64,000 nt of DNA from Oreohelix idahoensis (GCA_024509875.1 JAMPIV010015272.1:1-64000), one strand, 5' to 3'; positions 1 to 10,544 are shown, counted from the first letter of the stretch. The notes: generated from the letters alone by a model not told the origin. Program-made: numbers and translations.

Positions 1-509
1 TTTTTTTTAGGCTGTTGCTTGGGCACTGCTTATCTGGATCTATCGACAAGCACCCCATGTACCTCATTGTCACAATTGCGGGTAATCTTCGCCGTAAATA
101 CCAAGACTATACGCTATCCCTTCTTTTTGAGTGCGTTCAAGTCGTTTTTCACTTTGTGTTACTGAACAGGGTGGAGTATTCACAGCCCCCATACTCATGT
201 GGACCCGATAATGGACTAGCTTGTTGAATAAAGAAGAAAGAAATAGTAATCTCTGCTCGGGATGTGATTACGGGCCATTATTTTCAGGGGCTGCCAGACT
301 TCTCAAGCATTTCTATATTGATGTGATCAACATGGTAACTTACATACGACAGGCACCGCGTTCGAGAATGTAACTCAAAGTATTTCAGCTTTTTCTTGCC
401 TTTCAATTTTCTGTCCATTGAGTGTATTATGGTGGTGTCGGTCTGTTTTTCAATATGGAGTTGTTTAAAGGAGCACCACATCACGCAGAGGCCTTGTTGG
501 GATTGGTCT
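1..509. other. Unassigned left edge
   Basis: No gene is recognised. A 70-codon plus-strand reading frame (15-227) ends just before an AATAAA-like, A/G-rich stretch (about 226-248), which could be the 3' tail of a retroelement. Bases 284-509 may continue the degenerate minus-strand RT fragment to the right, but no motif is clear. Confidence 0.3.
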
Positions 510-1360
510 TGGAAGGTAAGTTTCCTCCTCGACCATTCAAATAACCATCCGGTAATGTTATACCATGTATGATATTAACCATTTCCTGTCGGTTGGTGCC
601 AGTTTCTGTAAATGAGTATGTTCTTCAGCAAAAGTCAGTGTTCGTCCGCATTGCCCGCGGACTGAATGGTGGCTACTTTTGCTGTATAGATATTAAAACA
701 GCACACGGTGGATAGTGGCAGAGAACTCTTGGGTAAGTCCCGGAATAATGGGCATTGGTTCTGATGTCCATGTTCCAAGCGAACGGCCACTGATCTTTCA
801 GTTAAAGCAGTTGAAATCCAGCTTATTAGCACTATGTTTCTAAGTTCACACTGTTATAAGCATCCTCTAGGTCTATTGCTACAGCAACCGGTTTCTCGTT
901 ATACCACGGAACCCCTCGTACATCTCTCATAAGCAAAATGTTCCAGCTTACCCCATTTACTTTCATTGTCCTATTAGCTTCCGTGAGTATCAGCCGTAGG
1001 TAACTATGTAGCCAGTCTTCCGGCACCTCAGCATTCAGTATGCTGGTGTTTAAATCACTCGCCACATTCTTGACGCCCGTGCCATCTAGCTGTTTTATGT
1101 GGTGATATTATACTCCTTCAGTACCGGGGCAATGTTTCAATGGTTTCAAAGTAGCCCACAACGTCTTCTTCGGTTATGAGGTCGAAATATATGTCGCTTT
1201 CCAGGAAACGGTCTTTAATTTCTTGGCGGGCAGCTTTATTTGTCTGACTAATATAATGCTCGAGTAATGCATGTCCCTTTTCGGCATCGATCTTCATGCT
1301 TATCCCTGTCGAGCTGAGAATGTTAGGAATTGGTTTGCTTGTACGATTCCTACTCATTCT
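510..1360 (-). pseudogene. LINE reverse-transcriptase fragment (LINE E)
   Basis: This is a decayed piece of a non-LTR retrotransposon polymerase, read right to left. The frame at 1357-1118 holds a linker-like peptide (ILSSTGISMKIDAEKG). The frame at 1065-832 contains VAIDLEDAYNSV, which resembles RT motif A. The frame at 832-635 contains PLSTVCCFNIYTAKV, like the region after motif B. Frame changes and stops separate the pieces, and the YADD motif cannot be read. It is not closely similar to LINE A or LINE B in this window. The assignment to LINE RT is fairly safe; the clade is not determined. Confidence 0.6.
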
Positions 1361-1889
1361 ACGATGTAAGTACCAGCATTTCTGTAGTGTGTTTTGTCAG
1401 TGCCCACCTGACCTATGGATTAAAATAGACAAATGTTAAGAATAATATAAATAATTCCCCAACCTCTCACTTCCTCTAGACTAGGGTTGCTCAGCCGGGG
1501 CTCCACGGAACCCTAGGGTTCTGCGAGAGATCGTCATTGGAAAATTTTTAAAAAAAAAACCTAGTTTATATAACTTTGCGCCCCGTGCAATGTTAGCGCT
1601 CGCAGTGATGGGCTTGGCAGTGAACTCTTAACTCAAGACTTCGCATGATTTGCGATGTTACCACTTAACAGTACTCGCTGGAAAAGATCATTTCAGTGGT
1701 ACAGCTGAAGTTTCGGTCACTGTCAAATGAGTGATAAAGGGCAGAGCGTGTCCTTCTTGGGATTTTCTATACTTCCTGGGCTAATTTTACATGTTAATTT
1801 GTTATACTTCTACCTCTACATATCATTGTATTGTTTTTTTATCTCATGCATTTCTTCTTCATCGTTTATTTCTTTAAAGAAATGTTGGG
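1361..1889. other. Unassigned AT-rich spacer
   Basis: No protein or RNA gene is recognised. The stretch contains an A-run (about 1549-1559) and no motif that ties it to a repeat family elsewhere in the window. Confidence 0.4.
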
Positions 1890-2083
1890 AGCAAAGAATA
1901 GTAACACTGTCCCCTACCAAGCATGTCGTAAAAAGCGACTAAGGAGGGTTGGGCATGGGGCCGGTTACACCATCCTGTAAAAAAATTTAAACCACAAAAA
2001 ACTTCAACAAATATGGACAAGTCAAATAAAGAAAATAAAACACAGCCATCCAAGACAGGGGAAGGTCCTCTCGCGGGAGGCGT

Positions 2084-2821
2084 ATGATGCAACACAGAGA
2101 AAGCCGAAAGGAGTCTGTGTTGCTGACTAACCTTCTTTCTTCTAGGAGAACTTCCAGATTTGGCACCTGGAATGTTCGGACATTAAACGAACAAGGGAAA
2201 GTGGCGCAAGTAGCAGCAGAAATGAGGGAATACAAAATCAAGGTTCTGGGAATGTGTGAAACAAAGTGGAAGGGGGTAGACAGGAAGAAACTCATCACAG
2301 GTGAATTGGTGCTGTCCTCAGGACATGAAGACGAAAGTTCACACCACAGTGAAGGGGTAGCTCTTATGTTATCTAAAAAAAGCACAGAAAGCACTAATTG
2401 AATGGGAAGCTGTTGGACCCAGAATAATAACAGCTTCTTTCAAAACAGCTAAAAAGAAAATTCATGTAAATGTCATCCAATGTTATGCACCAACTAATGA
2501 CAAAGAAGAGTCTGTGAAAGAAGCATTTTATACTAAACTACAGGAAATTATGGATAAAGTAAAAAGAAGAGACATCACAATTTTGATGGGTGACATGAAT
2601 GCAAAGATAGGTACAGTCAACACTGGATTCGAAGAAGTCATGGGAAAACATGGGCTAGGAGTAATGAATGAAAATGGAGAGCTATTCGCAAACTTCTGTG
2701 CTTCATATCAACTGGCTATAGGAGGCATAAGAGAATACACAAGGCAACATGGATATCACCAGACCATAGAACAGAAAATCAGATTGATCATATATGCATA
2801 AACAAGAAGTTTAGATCATCA
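2084..2821 (+). pseudogene. LINE A endonuclease domain (frameshifted)
   Basis: This is an apurinic-type endonuclease, which nicks the target DNA to prime reverse transcription. The first frame (2084-2401) carries FGTWNVRTLNEQGK and a CETKW motif (the metal-binding Glu of the family). An extra A in the run near 2374-2380 throws the frame. The next frame holds CYAPTNDKEE and LMGDMNAKIG, matching the conserved YxP and GD(F/M)N motifs. A second frame change near 2740 precedes the NQIDHI and SDHHLL motifs, the latter in the following frame. All four endonuclease signatures are thus present in order, but not in one frame. The start at 2084 is only the first Met of the open stretch. Confidence 0.75.
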
Positions 2822-3793
2822 TTGCAGGATGTAAAGGTATATAGAGGAGCAGATGTGGCATCAGATCACCATCTTCTGATAGCCAAAGTAAAAATGAAAC
2901 TCAAGAGATATGCAACAATGCAAAATTATAGACAACAGTTTAATGTAGGACAGCTAAGAAATCAAGAAACAAGAGACAAATTTGCGGTCACAGTATCCAA
3001 CAAATTCCAAGTGCTCCAACAGCTGGAAGATGTAGAGAATACAGAAGACTATTGGCAGCAGGTCAAAACAGTATGGAAGGAGACATGTGAAGAAATACTG
3101 GGGAAAAGGGAAAGACAACAAAAAGCATGGATAACAACAGAAACCATCAATAAGATAAAAGACAGAAAAAACAAGAAAGCAGAGTTAAACACAAGCAAAA
3201 CTAGAAGCTCCAAAGCCAAGGCTCAAGAAGTGTACACAGAAGCAAACAAAGAAGTAAAAAGAAGTATCAAAAGAGACAAGAGGAAGTATATTGAGGAGTT
3301 GGCAAGAGAGGCAGAAGATGCTGCAGCCAAAGGAAATATGAGAGAACTGTATAGCAGCACAAAGAAGCTAACAGGGAAATACAAGCAAACAAGTTGCCTC
3401 ATAAAAGACAAGAATGGGAAACTGCTCAGCAATATACAAGAGCAAATGAAGAGGTGGACAGAATATTTTGGGGACCTTCTCAATAGACCAGCTCCACAAA
3501 ACCCGCCGGACATCCAGCCAGCAGAAGAAGAGCTACAAATTAACGGTGAAAGACCAACGAAGGAAGAAATAAAGAAAGCCATAAAGCTTCTAAGAGAGGG
3601 AAAAGCGTCTGGACCTGATGGCATTCCAGCAGAGGCCATCAAAGCAGATATCGACACGGCTACAGAGATGTTATATAAATTACTTGGTAAAGTCTGGGAA
3701 AAGGAGAGATACCAGCAGAATGGAAGGAAGGATATCTGGTTAAGTTGCCTAAGAAGGGAAATTTACAAGAGTGCACAAATTATAGAGGAATAA
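2822..3793 (+). CDS. LINE A polyprotein: end of endonuclease plus linker
   Basis: This open frame of 323 codons begins inside the endonuclease: residues 11-21 (ADVASDHHLLI) are the terminal SDH motif. A long Lys/Glu-rich helical linker follows, then about residues 240-270 hold KASGPDGIPAEAIK, the conserved segment just before RT motif 1 in LINEs. The last ~30 residues are out of the LINE frame; the correct frame continues in the next entry, which overlaps by 49 bases. One indel near 3705 explains the break. No independent gene should be inferred from the first Met. Confidence 0.75.
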   Translation: MQDVKVYRGADVASDHHLLIAKVKMKLKRYATMQNYRQQFNVGQLRNQETRDKFAVTVSNKFQVLQQLEDVENTEDYWQQVKTVWKETCEEILGKRERQQKAWITTETINKIKDRKNKKAELNTSKTRSSKAKAQEVYTEANKEVKRSIKRDKRKYIEELAREAEDAAAKGNMRELYSSTKKLTGKYKQTSCLIKDKNGKLLSNIQEQMKRWTEYFGDLLNRPAPQNPPDIQPAEEELQINGERPTKEEIKKAIKLLREGKASGPDGIPAEAIKADIDTATEMLYKLLGKVWEKERYQQNGRKDIWLSCLRREIYKSAQIIEE

Positions 3794-5073
3794 TGTTACT
3801 ATCAGTGCCAGGAAAAGTATTAAACAGGATTATCCTTGAGAGATTAAAAGAGTCCATAGACAAGAAACTGAGAGATGAACAAGCAGGTTTTCGACAAAAC
3901 AGATCATGTACAGACCAGATAGCCACTTTGAGAATAATAGTTGAACAAAGTCTGGAATGGAATTCACCACTATACATCGGATTTGTGGACTACGAAAAGG
4001 CATTTGACAGTGTAGACAGAGAATCACTTTGGAAATTGATGAGGCATTATGGAGTTCCCCTGAAGATCATTAATTTAATAAAGAAAACATATGAAGACAT
4101 GACATGCAGAGTTCTTCACGAAGGACAGCTTACAGAACCGTTTGGGATAAGAACAGGAGTGCGACAGGGATGCCTCTTGTCTCCATTTCTTTTCTTGCTG
4201 GCAATAGATTGGGTTATGAGATCATCGACAACACACAACAGAAATGGAATCCAGTGGACTCTGACTAAGCAGTTGGATGATCTGGATTTTGCTGATGACT
4301 TGGCTCTTCTGTCCCATAACCGTAATCAGATGCAGGACAAATTGAAAACACTCGATGAGAGGTCACAGCAATTGGGTCTGAAAATACACAGGGAAAAGAC
4401 AAAAATAATGAGAATAAATGCAGGTAATGATAACAGGGTTGAACTTGAAGAAACACCAATTCAAGATGTAGAATCATACACATATCTTGGCAGTAATATA
4501 GACAAAGTTGGAGGGACAGACAGCGATATCAAAATAAGAATACAAAAGGCAAGAGGAGCTTTCATTGCATTGGGAAATATATGGAGATCAAGAGAAATCG
4601 GATCCAACACGAAAATAAGAATCTTCAACTCAAATGTGAAGTCAGTCCTATTGTATGGCTCGGAGACATGGAGAACAACAAAGACAACAACCAAAAAGCT
4701 ACAGACTTTCATAAATGGGTGCTTGCGTAGAATAGAGGGATTAAAATGGTATGACAAGGTTACCAACGTGGAACTGATGACAAGAACTAGACAAGTGCCA
4801 GTGGAACAAGAGATGAGAAGAAGACGATGGCGATGGATAGGACACACACTGAGGAAACCTGTTGATAGCATTACAAGGCAGTCCTTGTTCTGGAACCCCC
4901 AGGGCAAGAGAGGCAGAGGAAGACCAAGAAGTACATGGAGAAGAGAGTTGGAAACAGAGGTGAAAATGATGAGGAGAACATGGAAAGAACTTGAGATGAT
5001 GGCACGGGACAGGAGGACTTGGCATGTGTTTGTTGAAGGCCTATGCTCCTTTGGGAGTGCAAATATATTTTAA
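3745..5073 (+). CDS. LINE A reverse transcriptase and C-terminal domain
   Basis: This frame of 442 codons is uninterrupted and encodes the catalytic RT. Visible motifs in order: CTNYRGIMLLSVPGK (residues ~10-24), GFRQNRSC, motif A FVDYEKAFDSVD (first catalytic Asp), motif B RTGVRQGCLLSPFLF, and motif C DFADDLALLS (catalytic Asp pair). The thumb region and a basic C-terminus follow, with GHTLRKP and KRGRGRPRSTW. There is no RNase H domain and no clear CCHC knuckle. Product: RNA-dependent DNA polymerase that copies the element's own RNA at the nicked target. Because this half is fully open and motif-complete, the copy is probably young. Confidence 0.88.
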   Translation: MPKKGNLQECTNYRGIMLLSVPGKVLNRIILERLKESIDKKLRDEQAGFRQNRSCTDQIATLRIIVEQSLEWNSPLYIGFVDYEKAFDSVDRESLWKLMRHYGVPLKIINLIKKTYEDMTCRVLHEGQLTEPFGIRTGVRQGCLLSPFLFLLAIDWVMRSSTTHNRNGIQWTLTKQLDDLDFADDLALLSHNRNQMQDKLKTLDERSQQLGLKIHREKTKIMRINAGNDNRVELEETPIQDVESYTYLGSNIDKVGGTDSDIKIRIQKARGAFIALGNIWRSREIGSNTKIRIFNSNVKSVLLYGSETWRTTKTTTKKLQTFINGCLRRIEGLKWYDKVTNVELMTRTRQVPVEQEMRRRRWRWIGHTLRKPVDSITRQSLFWNPQGKRGRGRPRSTWRRELETEVKMMRRTWKELEMMARDRRTWHVFVEGLCSFGSANIF

Positions 5074-5080
5074 ATAATAA

Positions 5081-5489
5081 TTAGAAAAAACATGGTAAAG
5101 TGTCAAAAATCTAATATTTTATTGTTATAAGTTTTTTTTAAATGTCGTTGAATTCTTTCCCCTTAGATAGGGAAGAAAATAAATTACATTCTTTAAAACA
5201 AAAAAAAGCAAGAATAAAAACTTTGTTTTCAAAACTTGACAAATATTAGACAAAATAACTTCATTCAGAATCAACAAAATGAGGTTCCCCAGTCTTCTAA
5301 ATGTGCAACAGTTGCTGAAAGATTAAGATATTAGCTTTAGTTCTTTCCCTGTCACTATTTTGACGGGTATATTTACTTGTTAATATTATAACCTCAGCTT
5401 AAATATCGGATAGATTAAAATAAAAAAACAGAAATAGGTAATCAGAATTGCAACAACAGCCTGGTGAGATCAAAGAAATGGATGGAGAT
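5081..5489. other. Unassigned AT-rich spacer
   Basis: No gene or repeat is recognised between the LINE A tail and the next LINE A fragment. Confidence 0.4.
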
Positions 5490-6005
5490 TAAAAGAAGTC
5501 ATGTCCAATACAATCAATTCAAATGTCGAGTCAGTTCTATTGTAAGGCTCTGAAGATGCAGAACAATGAAAACAACAAAAATAAAAGGTTCAGACTTTCA
5601 CAGATGGGTTAAAAAAAAGGTAGTCTCGTAGCAGATACTGCAGTAGAAGAGTGAAGTGTTACAGACTTCACAACACTGGATCAAGTAACCACTTCACTGC
5701 CTTTCCTGACACAAGAGTAGAGTCAGTTACCCATTTACAGATGGTAGACTAGCGTGATTCCACCATGGTTACAACCCGCTACCTTTGCCGCGACAGGCCT
5801 GCGCTCTAACCAAGGGCGTTTTCATAAATAGGTGATTTTCTAAAATGGAAGGATTGTAGTGGTATAACAAGATCACTAATGTAGAATTTATAACACGAAC
5901 CAGACAAGTGCCAGATAGGACACACATTGAGCAAACCTGTTGATAGATTTACCAGGCAGTCTTTGTTCTGGAATCCCTGTGGTAAGAGAGTCATAGGAAG
6001 ACCAG
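5490..6005 (+). mobile_element. LINE A 3' fragment, split by a SINE
   Basis: Bases 5510-5610 align by eye to 4625-4720 of LINE A (C-terminal coding region), and 5838-6005 align to 4735-4920. The roughly 220 bases between are the SINE described next. The coding sequence is broken by stops and small deletions. Confidence 0.75.
5611..5828 (-). mobile_element. tRNA-derived SINE (SINE-2)
   Basis: On the minus strand the 5' end reads TTGGTTAGAGCGCAGG, a good polymerase III A box. About 40 bases later comes a weaker B box (GGGTTGTAACCATGG, compared with GGTTCRANYCC). A tRNA-unrelated body of about 130 bases follows, and the element ends in a T-run (5611-5618 read as T on minus). Length and box layout are those of a tRNA-head SINE. 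It interrupts LINE A sequence, so it inserted after that fragment. Target duplications are not clear. Confidence 0.65.
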
Positions 6006-6096
6006 GTGTTTAGGACGGTGACATTTTTAGGGTGTTAAAAATAGCCAAAATTGCTTGACATCATATGTGGACGACTCCAAACTTCAGACGAAAAAG

Positions 6097-6412
6097 GGAC
6101 CTAAGACGCGTTAACAGTAAGGAATGCAGTTAGCGACCCATAGCTAGACTCCTTGCGTCAGGGTCAGTGAACCAGAGCTGACCAAGACCCTACTCCACCT
6201 CCAAGTGGTGGTCCTGGAAACAGGCTGCATCACTGCAGTCTGGCTGAGTGAGTAGGGATCGAAGAGGGAAGGCTAACCCGGTCCCAAAAATGCTGTGCTG
6301 AAGTCGGATGTGTCGGCCGAAAGGCGCAAATATCGCAGCTTCGCTGTAAACGGACACAACGCAACCAACGTCCTTTTCAGGACGAACAAAGAAGAAGAAG
6401 ACGAAAAAGAAA
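6097..6412 (+). repeat. Dispersed 3'-tail repeat R6, copy 1
   Basis: About 310 bases that recur at 49441-49745 in the same orientation with high similarity, including the shared stretch CCAAGTGGTG and a GAAGAAGAAG-type tail. The simple A/G-rich tail and single fixed 3' end suggest the 3' end of a 5'-truncated LINE. No protein motif is visible. Confidence 0.7.
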
Positions 6413-6507
6413 TGAGCTTTTTTTAACAATTAAAAACCGAGTCCCGTTTATTCTGAAACATTAAATGAAATATTCGAAAAGGGAAATCTTTCTACTAGTT
6501 TAAAACA

Positions 6508-6630
<123 letters not shown>

Positions 6631-6639
6631 GCTGTGTGT

Positions 6640-7255
6640 GTGTATAACAATAGCTTCATTCAGTCATAACTGACTATGGGAATGCGCCTATTATGGTGAT
6701 AGTCCTCGGCTGCTTTTTTGCCTAGTGTTTTCTTTTCTACTCTGCTTGTTGTGAGAGTTTCTTTTCGCCCAATCTGAGTTGGCACTGACCAGTGCCTTCA
6801 TGTCTCTCTCTTTGAACCTCAGCTGCGGTCACACTTTTGTTCTTTTGCCATCTTCCAGTTGTCCGTAGAAAATATCTTTGGGGATGCGACCATCTTCCTT
6901 GCAGTGGACATGACCAAGCCAGCGTAGTCTGCGCTGTCCAAGCCAGCGTAGTCTGCACTGTCCAAGCCAGCGTAGTCTGCACTATCCAAGCCAGCGTAGT
7001 CTGCACTGTCCAAGCAGTGTATAAATGCTTGAAAGTTAGCACGTGACAGCACCTCCACATTTTTCATTTTGTCTATCCACGAACTACCAAGGATGTGGCT
7101 TAGCCATCGTAGATCTTAGGTATTGAGACTTCTTTCTTGCTCAGTAAGCAAAGGTTGTCCATGTCTCGCTCCCATGTAGAAGCATGCTGGTGACGCAGGC
7201 ATTATATACCACAACTTTGGTCTTCATTGTGAGTTTCGAGTTTCCCTAACCTAAT
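6640..7255 (-). mobile_element. LINE F C-terminal fragment
   Basis: Read on the minus strand, this resembles the LINE F pieces at 25375-26030 (the QRRLRWLGHV-like segment and the PKIFSTD/KDIFYR-like segment). It is the end of the RT-LINE polyprotein and 3' region. A 24-bp unit inside the coding part has been amplified four times (next entry). Confidence 0.6.
6917..7012. repeat. 24-bp tandem repeat, 4 copies, within LINE F
   Basis: Four units starting at 6917, 6941, 6965 and 6989 (AGCCAGCGTAGTCTGC-type) differ at only two positions. The unit is a multiple of three, so on the minus strand it adds a repeated DSADYAGL-like octapeptide. The related LINE F copy near 25735 has a single unit, so the expansion is local to this copy. 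Confidence 0.93.
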
Positions 7256-7297
7256 TTCTCAATGAAGTGAAGGCACCTCTTGCTTTCTGTATCAATA

Positions 7298-7630
7298 CAT
7301 ACTGTCTTCGACTTACGACAGGTTCCCGTTCCAATGACTATGTTGTAAGTCGATTTGGTCAAACGCTATATACCATATGAATGGTAAAGATATGTTCACC
7401 CAAGTAACTTGCCTGAATGTTAAAATGTGTTCCTCTGTTTTGTTATACTTTTTAGCCAGTTTTACTGTTTGTCTATAGTGAAATAAAACAATTCTACAAA
7501 TTTACAAATTAAAATTACTGTATGGTACAGAACTGTTGTGTAGTAAGCAATAAACATGTGTACAGTACATCTGAGTTGGCCATCATAAGTGAGTGTCATG
7601 TCGCATACATAGTGAGTCGAGGACAATCTG
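7298..7630. mobile_element. Short TIR element (mariner/pogo-like MITE)
   Basis: The left end contains TGTCTTCGACTTAC; the right end, reverse complemented, contains TGTCCTCGACTCAC. About 17 of 21 terminal bases agree, and both ends abut TA (7296-7297 and 7631-7632), the target duplication of Tc1/mariner/pogo elements. The 333-bp interior has no transposase, so it is non-autonomous. Confidence 0.55.
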
Positions 7631-7899
7631 TATATCTTTTACAAGATCAGAAGTGGCTTAATTACTTTTTAAAAAGAGAAGAAAGAAATGTACAATTTAG
7701 TGCCAATAAAATGTTGATATTTACGCTTTTATTTCTTATCTTGTTTTTTTCTGTACATTATGATATTCAAAGCATCGCAAAATACATAAAGTGCAATCAT
7801 ATACTAAATGCTTTAAAGGTTTCAGTACATGAATGGTGATAATATACAAAATATCTATAATTAAATATCTCCCATATGATAACAAAGTTAACACATTTT
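7631..7899. other. Unassigned spacer
   Basis: Simple AT-rich sequence with no recognisable gene. Confidence 0.4.
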
Positions 7900-8165
7900 T
7901 TTCTTCTTATTCACTCTTTTTTTGCCCCTTATGGGGCATGGACCCACCACTTCAGATGACACAGATGGGGTCATGGACCCACCACTTCAGATGACACAGA
8001 TGGGGGGAAGTATGTGACAAAGTACTTCATGTCCTCTTGCAGAGATGGCTTCTGTAGCAATTTGTTTTCCACTATGAGGTTTTGAGCTTCAGACACAGCC
8101 CTGTCATATGACATGCTTGGTAAGGAACAATGGTCACTGGTCCTATTCTTTGTTCCATGACATCA
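7900..8165 (+). repeat. Family S short interspersed repeat, copy 1
   Basis: Shares the order of blocks seen in the other S copies: an ATGGAcCCACCACT-like block, a CTCTTGCAGnGATG-like block, CTGTAGCAAnnTGTTT, a TGAGGTT block and a terminal CCTATTCTTTGTTCC-like block. It contains a perfect 35-bp direct duplication (7938-7972 and 7973-8007). Confidence 0.6.
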
Positions 8166-8955
8166 GCATGAATATGGGTACAACAGTGGAGAAAGTTAAT
8201 TTGGTTTCCCTGCATGTATCTGAACAGCTGCCAGCCTTTCAATGTGTGTCATACTGAATTAACAAATCCTGTAATTAGGGAGTCACTTGAGGTAGCTGAG
8301 AAACTAATAGAGACCATCTTCCCAGCACTGTGCCAGGTGTGGTGGGGAGAAAACATTGAAATCATATACAGAAAACACAATAATGGTACCCATCTCCATT
8401 AAATGATACATTTTCTGGTTGGTTCTCAGACTGAGATTTATGTGGGCATAGGTACATCCAAAACACAAATGGACCATGTGTGTCAAACTCAGGGCAATGC
8501 TGACAGCTATAACTGGCTCTATTACTCACATACCATGAGACTACTCTGGCAGGACATGATACATAAGCATGCACAAAATTGTTTTTGTACGTCAAAAAAA
8601 AAAAAAAAAACACACACACTAAATGATGCACAGATGCAAAACTGTGTAAACATAAAGATCAGCCAAACTATCATATCAATAGTTATCACCCAAGTCCACA
8701 ATTGAATTCTCTAGAGATATTTGACAGCAACAACGGAAAGAGAAGAAAGAAGCACAAAATTAAGGTTCTAAAGTCTTCACCTGACATTTCGCAGGCCAAT
8801 ATTTTTACTACCTTAGGTCCTGTAACTGACTAACCATAAGTGTACAATTAGAAATGTTCAATGACCTTGTATACAGGATGGAAAAAATAATAATGAGGCA
8901 CATTTCCTGTGGCCCCATGTAGCTCCCGGGGCATCTATGCAGAGGAAGAGAAAGA
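8166..8955. other. Unassigned spacer
   Basis: No gene is recognised. It contains an A-run with a short CA tract (about 8597-8620). The short open frames here lack family motifs. Confidence 0.4.
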
Positions 8956-9125
8956 AAAGGTTACTGTCCTTCTGATGACTAATATGAGGTTGTGCAAGGG
9001 GCTGGCAACCTCATCACACAGAGCTAATTGATACAGAAACTACTGCTGCAAAAGCATGTGCTTTGACATTGGCTTCCTCAAGGAGGTGATCTGCAGTAGT
9101 GGCTCCACAGACCACAGGCGGTGAA
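8956..9125 (-). repeat. Family S repeat, copy 2
   Basis: Reverse orientation. It contains a perfect stem, TGAGGTTG (8985-8992) pairing with CAACCTCA (9006-9013), followed by GATACAGAAACTACTGC and a CAGTAGTGGCTCCA block, as in other S copies. Confidence 0.65.
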
Positions 9126-9289
9126 AAATGAGATGATAATGATGACATAATCTATGGACAAATAGCAGCACAAGACACCAAAACAAGCATTCAAGGTCAT
9201 AACAACCCCAAACATACACTTTATCTCGGTTAAAGAGGAGGAAAAATTCCAGAAAATGGAGAGCTTAGAACTCCTTTCGTCAACCAAAA

Positions 9290-9475
9290 CACCAAGTCTT
9301 CTGGTCCCGTGCCATCAGCTCAAGGTCTTTCAATGACTTCTTCATCCCGTCTTGCCTATCTCTAGTTATCTCCTCCATGTGTTCTTTGGTCTTCCCCTAT
9401 CTCTATGTCAACAGGTTTCCTCAATGTGTGTGTCCTATCCATCTCTAGTGTCTTTTTCTCCTCTGTGCAACCTAG
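9290..9475 (-). mobile_element. LINE A 3' fragment
   Basis: On the minus strand this corresponds to the last part of the LINE A coding region (about 4840-5040), including GHT-type and RDRRTW-type segments in degraded form. Confidence 0.65.
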
Positions 9476-10284
9476 TTAACTGCTACATTTTGCTGTCAAT
9501 TTGTCACTGCCTTTCATAGGAATAAATCAGTTCAGTCTCCTTTATTTTGTTTCTTCACAATTTACCGCATTCTTTTAGATTACTGTGTGTTTTACTTCCA
9601 ATACTCTTCTTAAAAGCTGTGCCTTCACATGAGAACACTTAAACACTGAAAAAAGCTCCATTTAAAAAATTAGCTGCCATAACTAAAATGGAGTGATTAC
9701 AAACTGCCGCAACATTACGCTAAACATCTGAAAAAGTGTTATGGTAGATGTTCAACAGCGGGTGTAAAATAGTCCAATTAAAATAACATTACTGCTGAAA
9801 CATATACTATAAATGAAATGGCACAAGCTTCATTCTGTGTGAATTCTGAGGGTCCTTTAAGTACAATCTGATAACGATGGAGAAACTCAATGTGAGGTGG
9901 CCAAAATCTATCATCTATGTCCAATATATGGTTGTTCCGGAGAGTTCAGCGACTGCTCTATCAGCATTCCAACTATTGACTTCAGCGATAACATACTGCC
10001 CATATCAGTGTCCTCTCTGATTTTCCATGAGTGCTTCCAGCACCTTTATGGTGGGGTAAGGGAAAATGCTGAGACAGAACTCCTTTCAATGTGTTCTTGA
10101 AATATTTATTTGCCTTTTTAACTTTATTCACTTTTTATTAGCGGTCATTTCTGTCAATACAGATTCCACAGTCCCCTCCTGTTTCATGTGCAGCTTCAAC
10201 TTGCTCAACTGCAGTCATTTTTGTCTGGGGAAATAAAACAGTAATAATGAAGGGCTACTACTGACAAGTTTCATCATAATGGCA
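9476..10284. other. Unassigned spacer
   Basis: No gene or repeat is recognised. A 67-codon frame at 9897-10100 has no recognisable domain. Confidence 0.4.
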
Positions 10285-10540
10285 CATTTTTTTTTCATTC
10301 GTGCTCCTTACAGAGCATGAAGCCAATACTGTAGCTGGTCCTCTCACAAAAGCCTGCATAAAGCAGTCACATGATCTTTGCAGTGGTGGGTTTTTTGTAG
10401 CACTTTGTTTTATATGATAAGGTTGCCAGCCTCATGGACAACCTCATATTAGTTACCTCGTACAACATGAGGTTGCCAACCTCATATTAGTTACAACCTG
10501 CCTGAGAGAGTCCTAGTCCTATTCTTTCTTTGTCTCTTAA
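10285..10540 (+). repeat. Family S repeat, copy 3
   Basis: Contains TCCTTACAGAGCATGAAGCC, the TTTGTAGCACTTTGTTT block, two AACCTCATATTAGTTAC blocks and the CCTATTCTTTCTTTG end. The TGAGGTTGCC block is duplicated in this copy. Confidence 0.65.
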
Positions 10541-10543
10541 CAG

Positions 10544-10544
<1 letters not shown>

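Larger units (their letters stand above)
1890..5080 (+). mobile_element. LINE A: nearly full-length APE-type non-LTR retrotransposon
   Basis: This is the best preserved retrotransposon in the window. A short untranslated leader (about 1890-2083) is followed by an endonuclease domain, a linker, a reverse transcriptase and a C-terminal region rich in Arg and Trp, ending about 5075 in an AT-rich tail. The single polyprotein is broken by about three frame changes: in an A-run near 2374-2380, near 2735-2745 and near 3705. Everything else is open. Decayed relatives occur at 5490-6005, 9290-9475, 49990-50445, 51960-52390, 53950-54235, and 54530-54885 with 59232-59585. The endonuclease resembles the RTE/BovB type whose exaptation gave craniofacial development protein 2; the clade call is provisional. 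Confidence 0.85.

Noticed and set aside
3223..3657. 144-codon minus-strand frame
   Set aside because: Antisense to the LINE A linker; a shadow of an A/G-rich coding strand.
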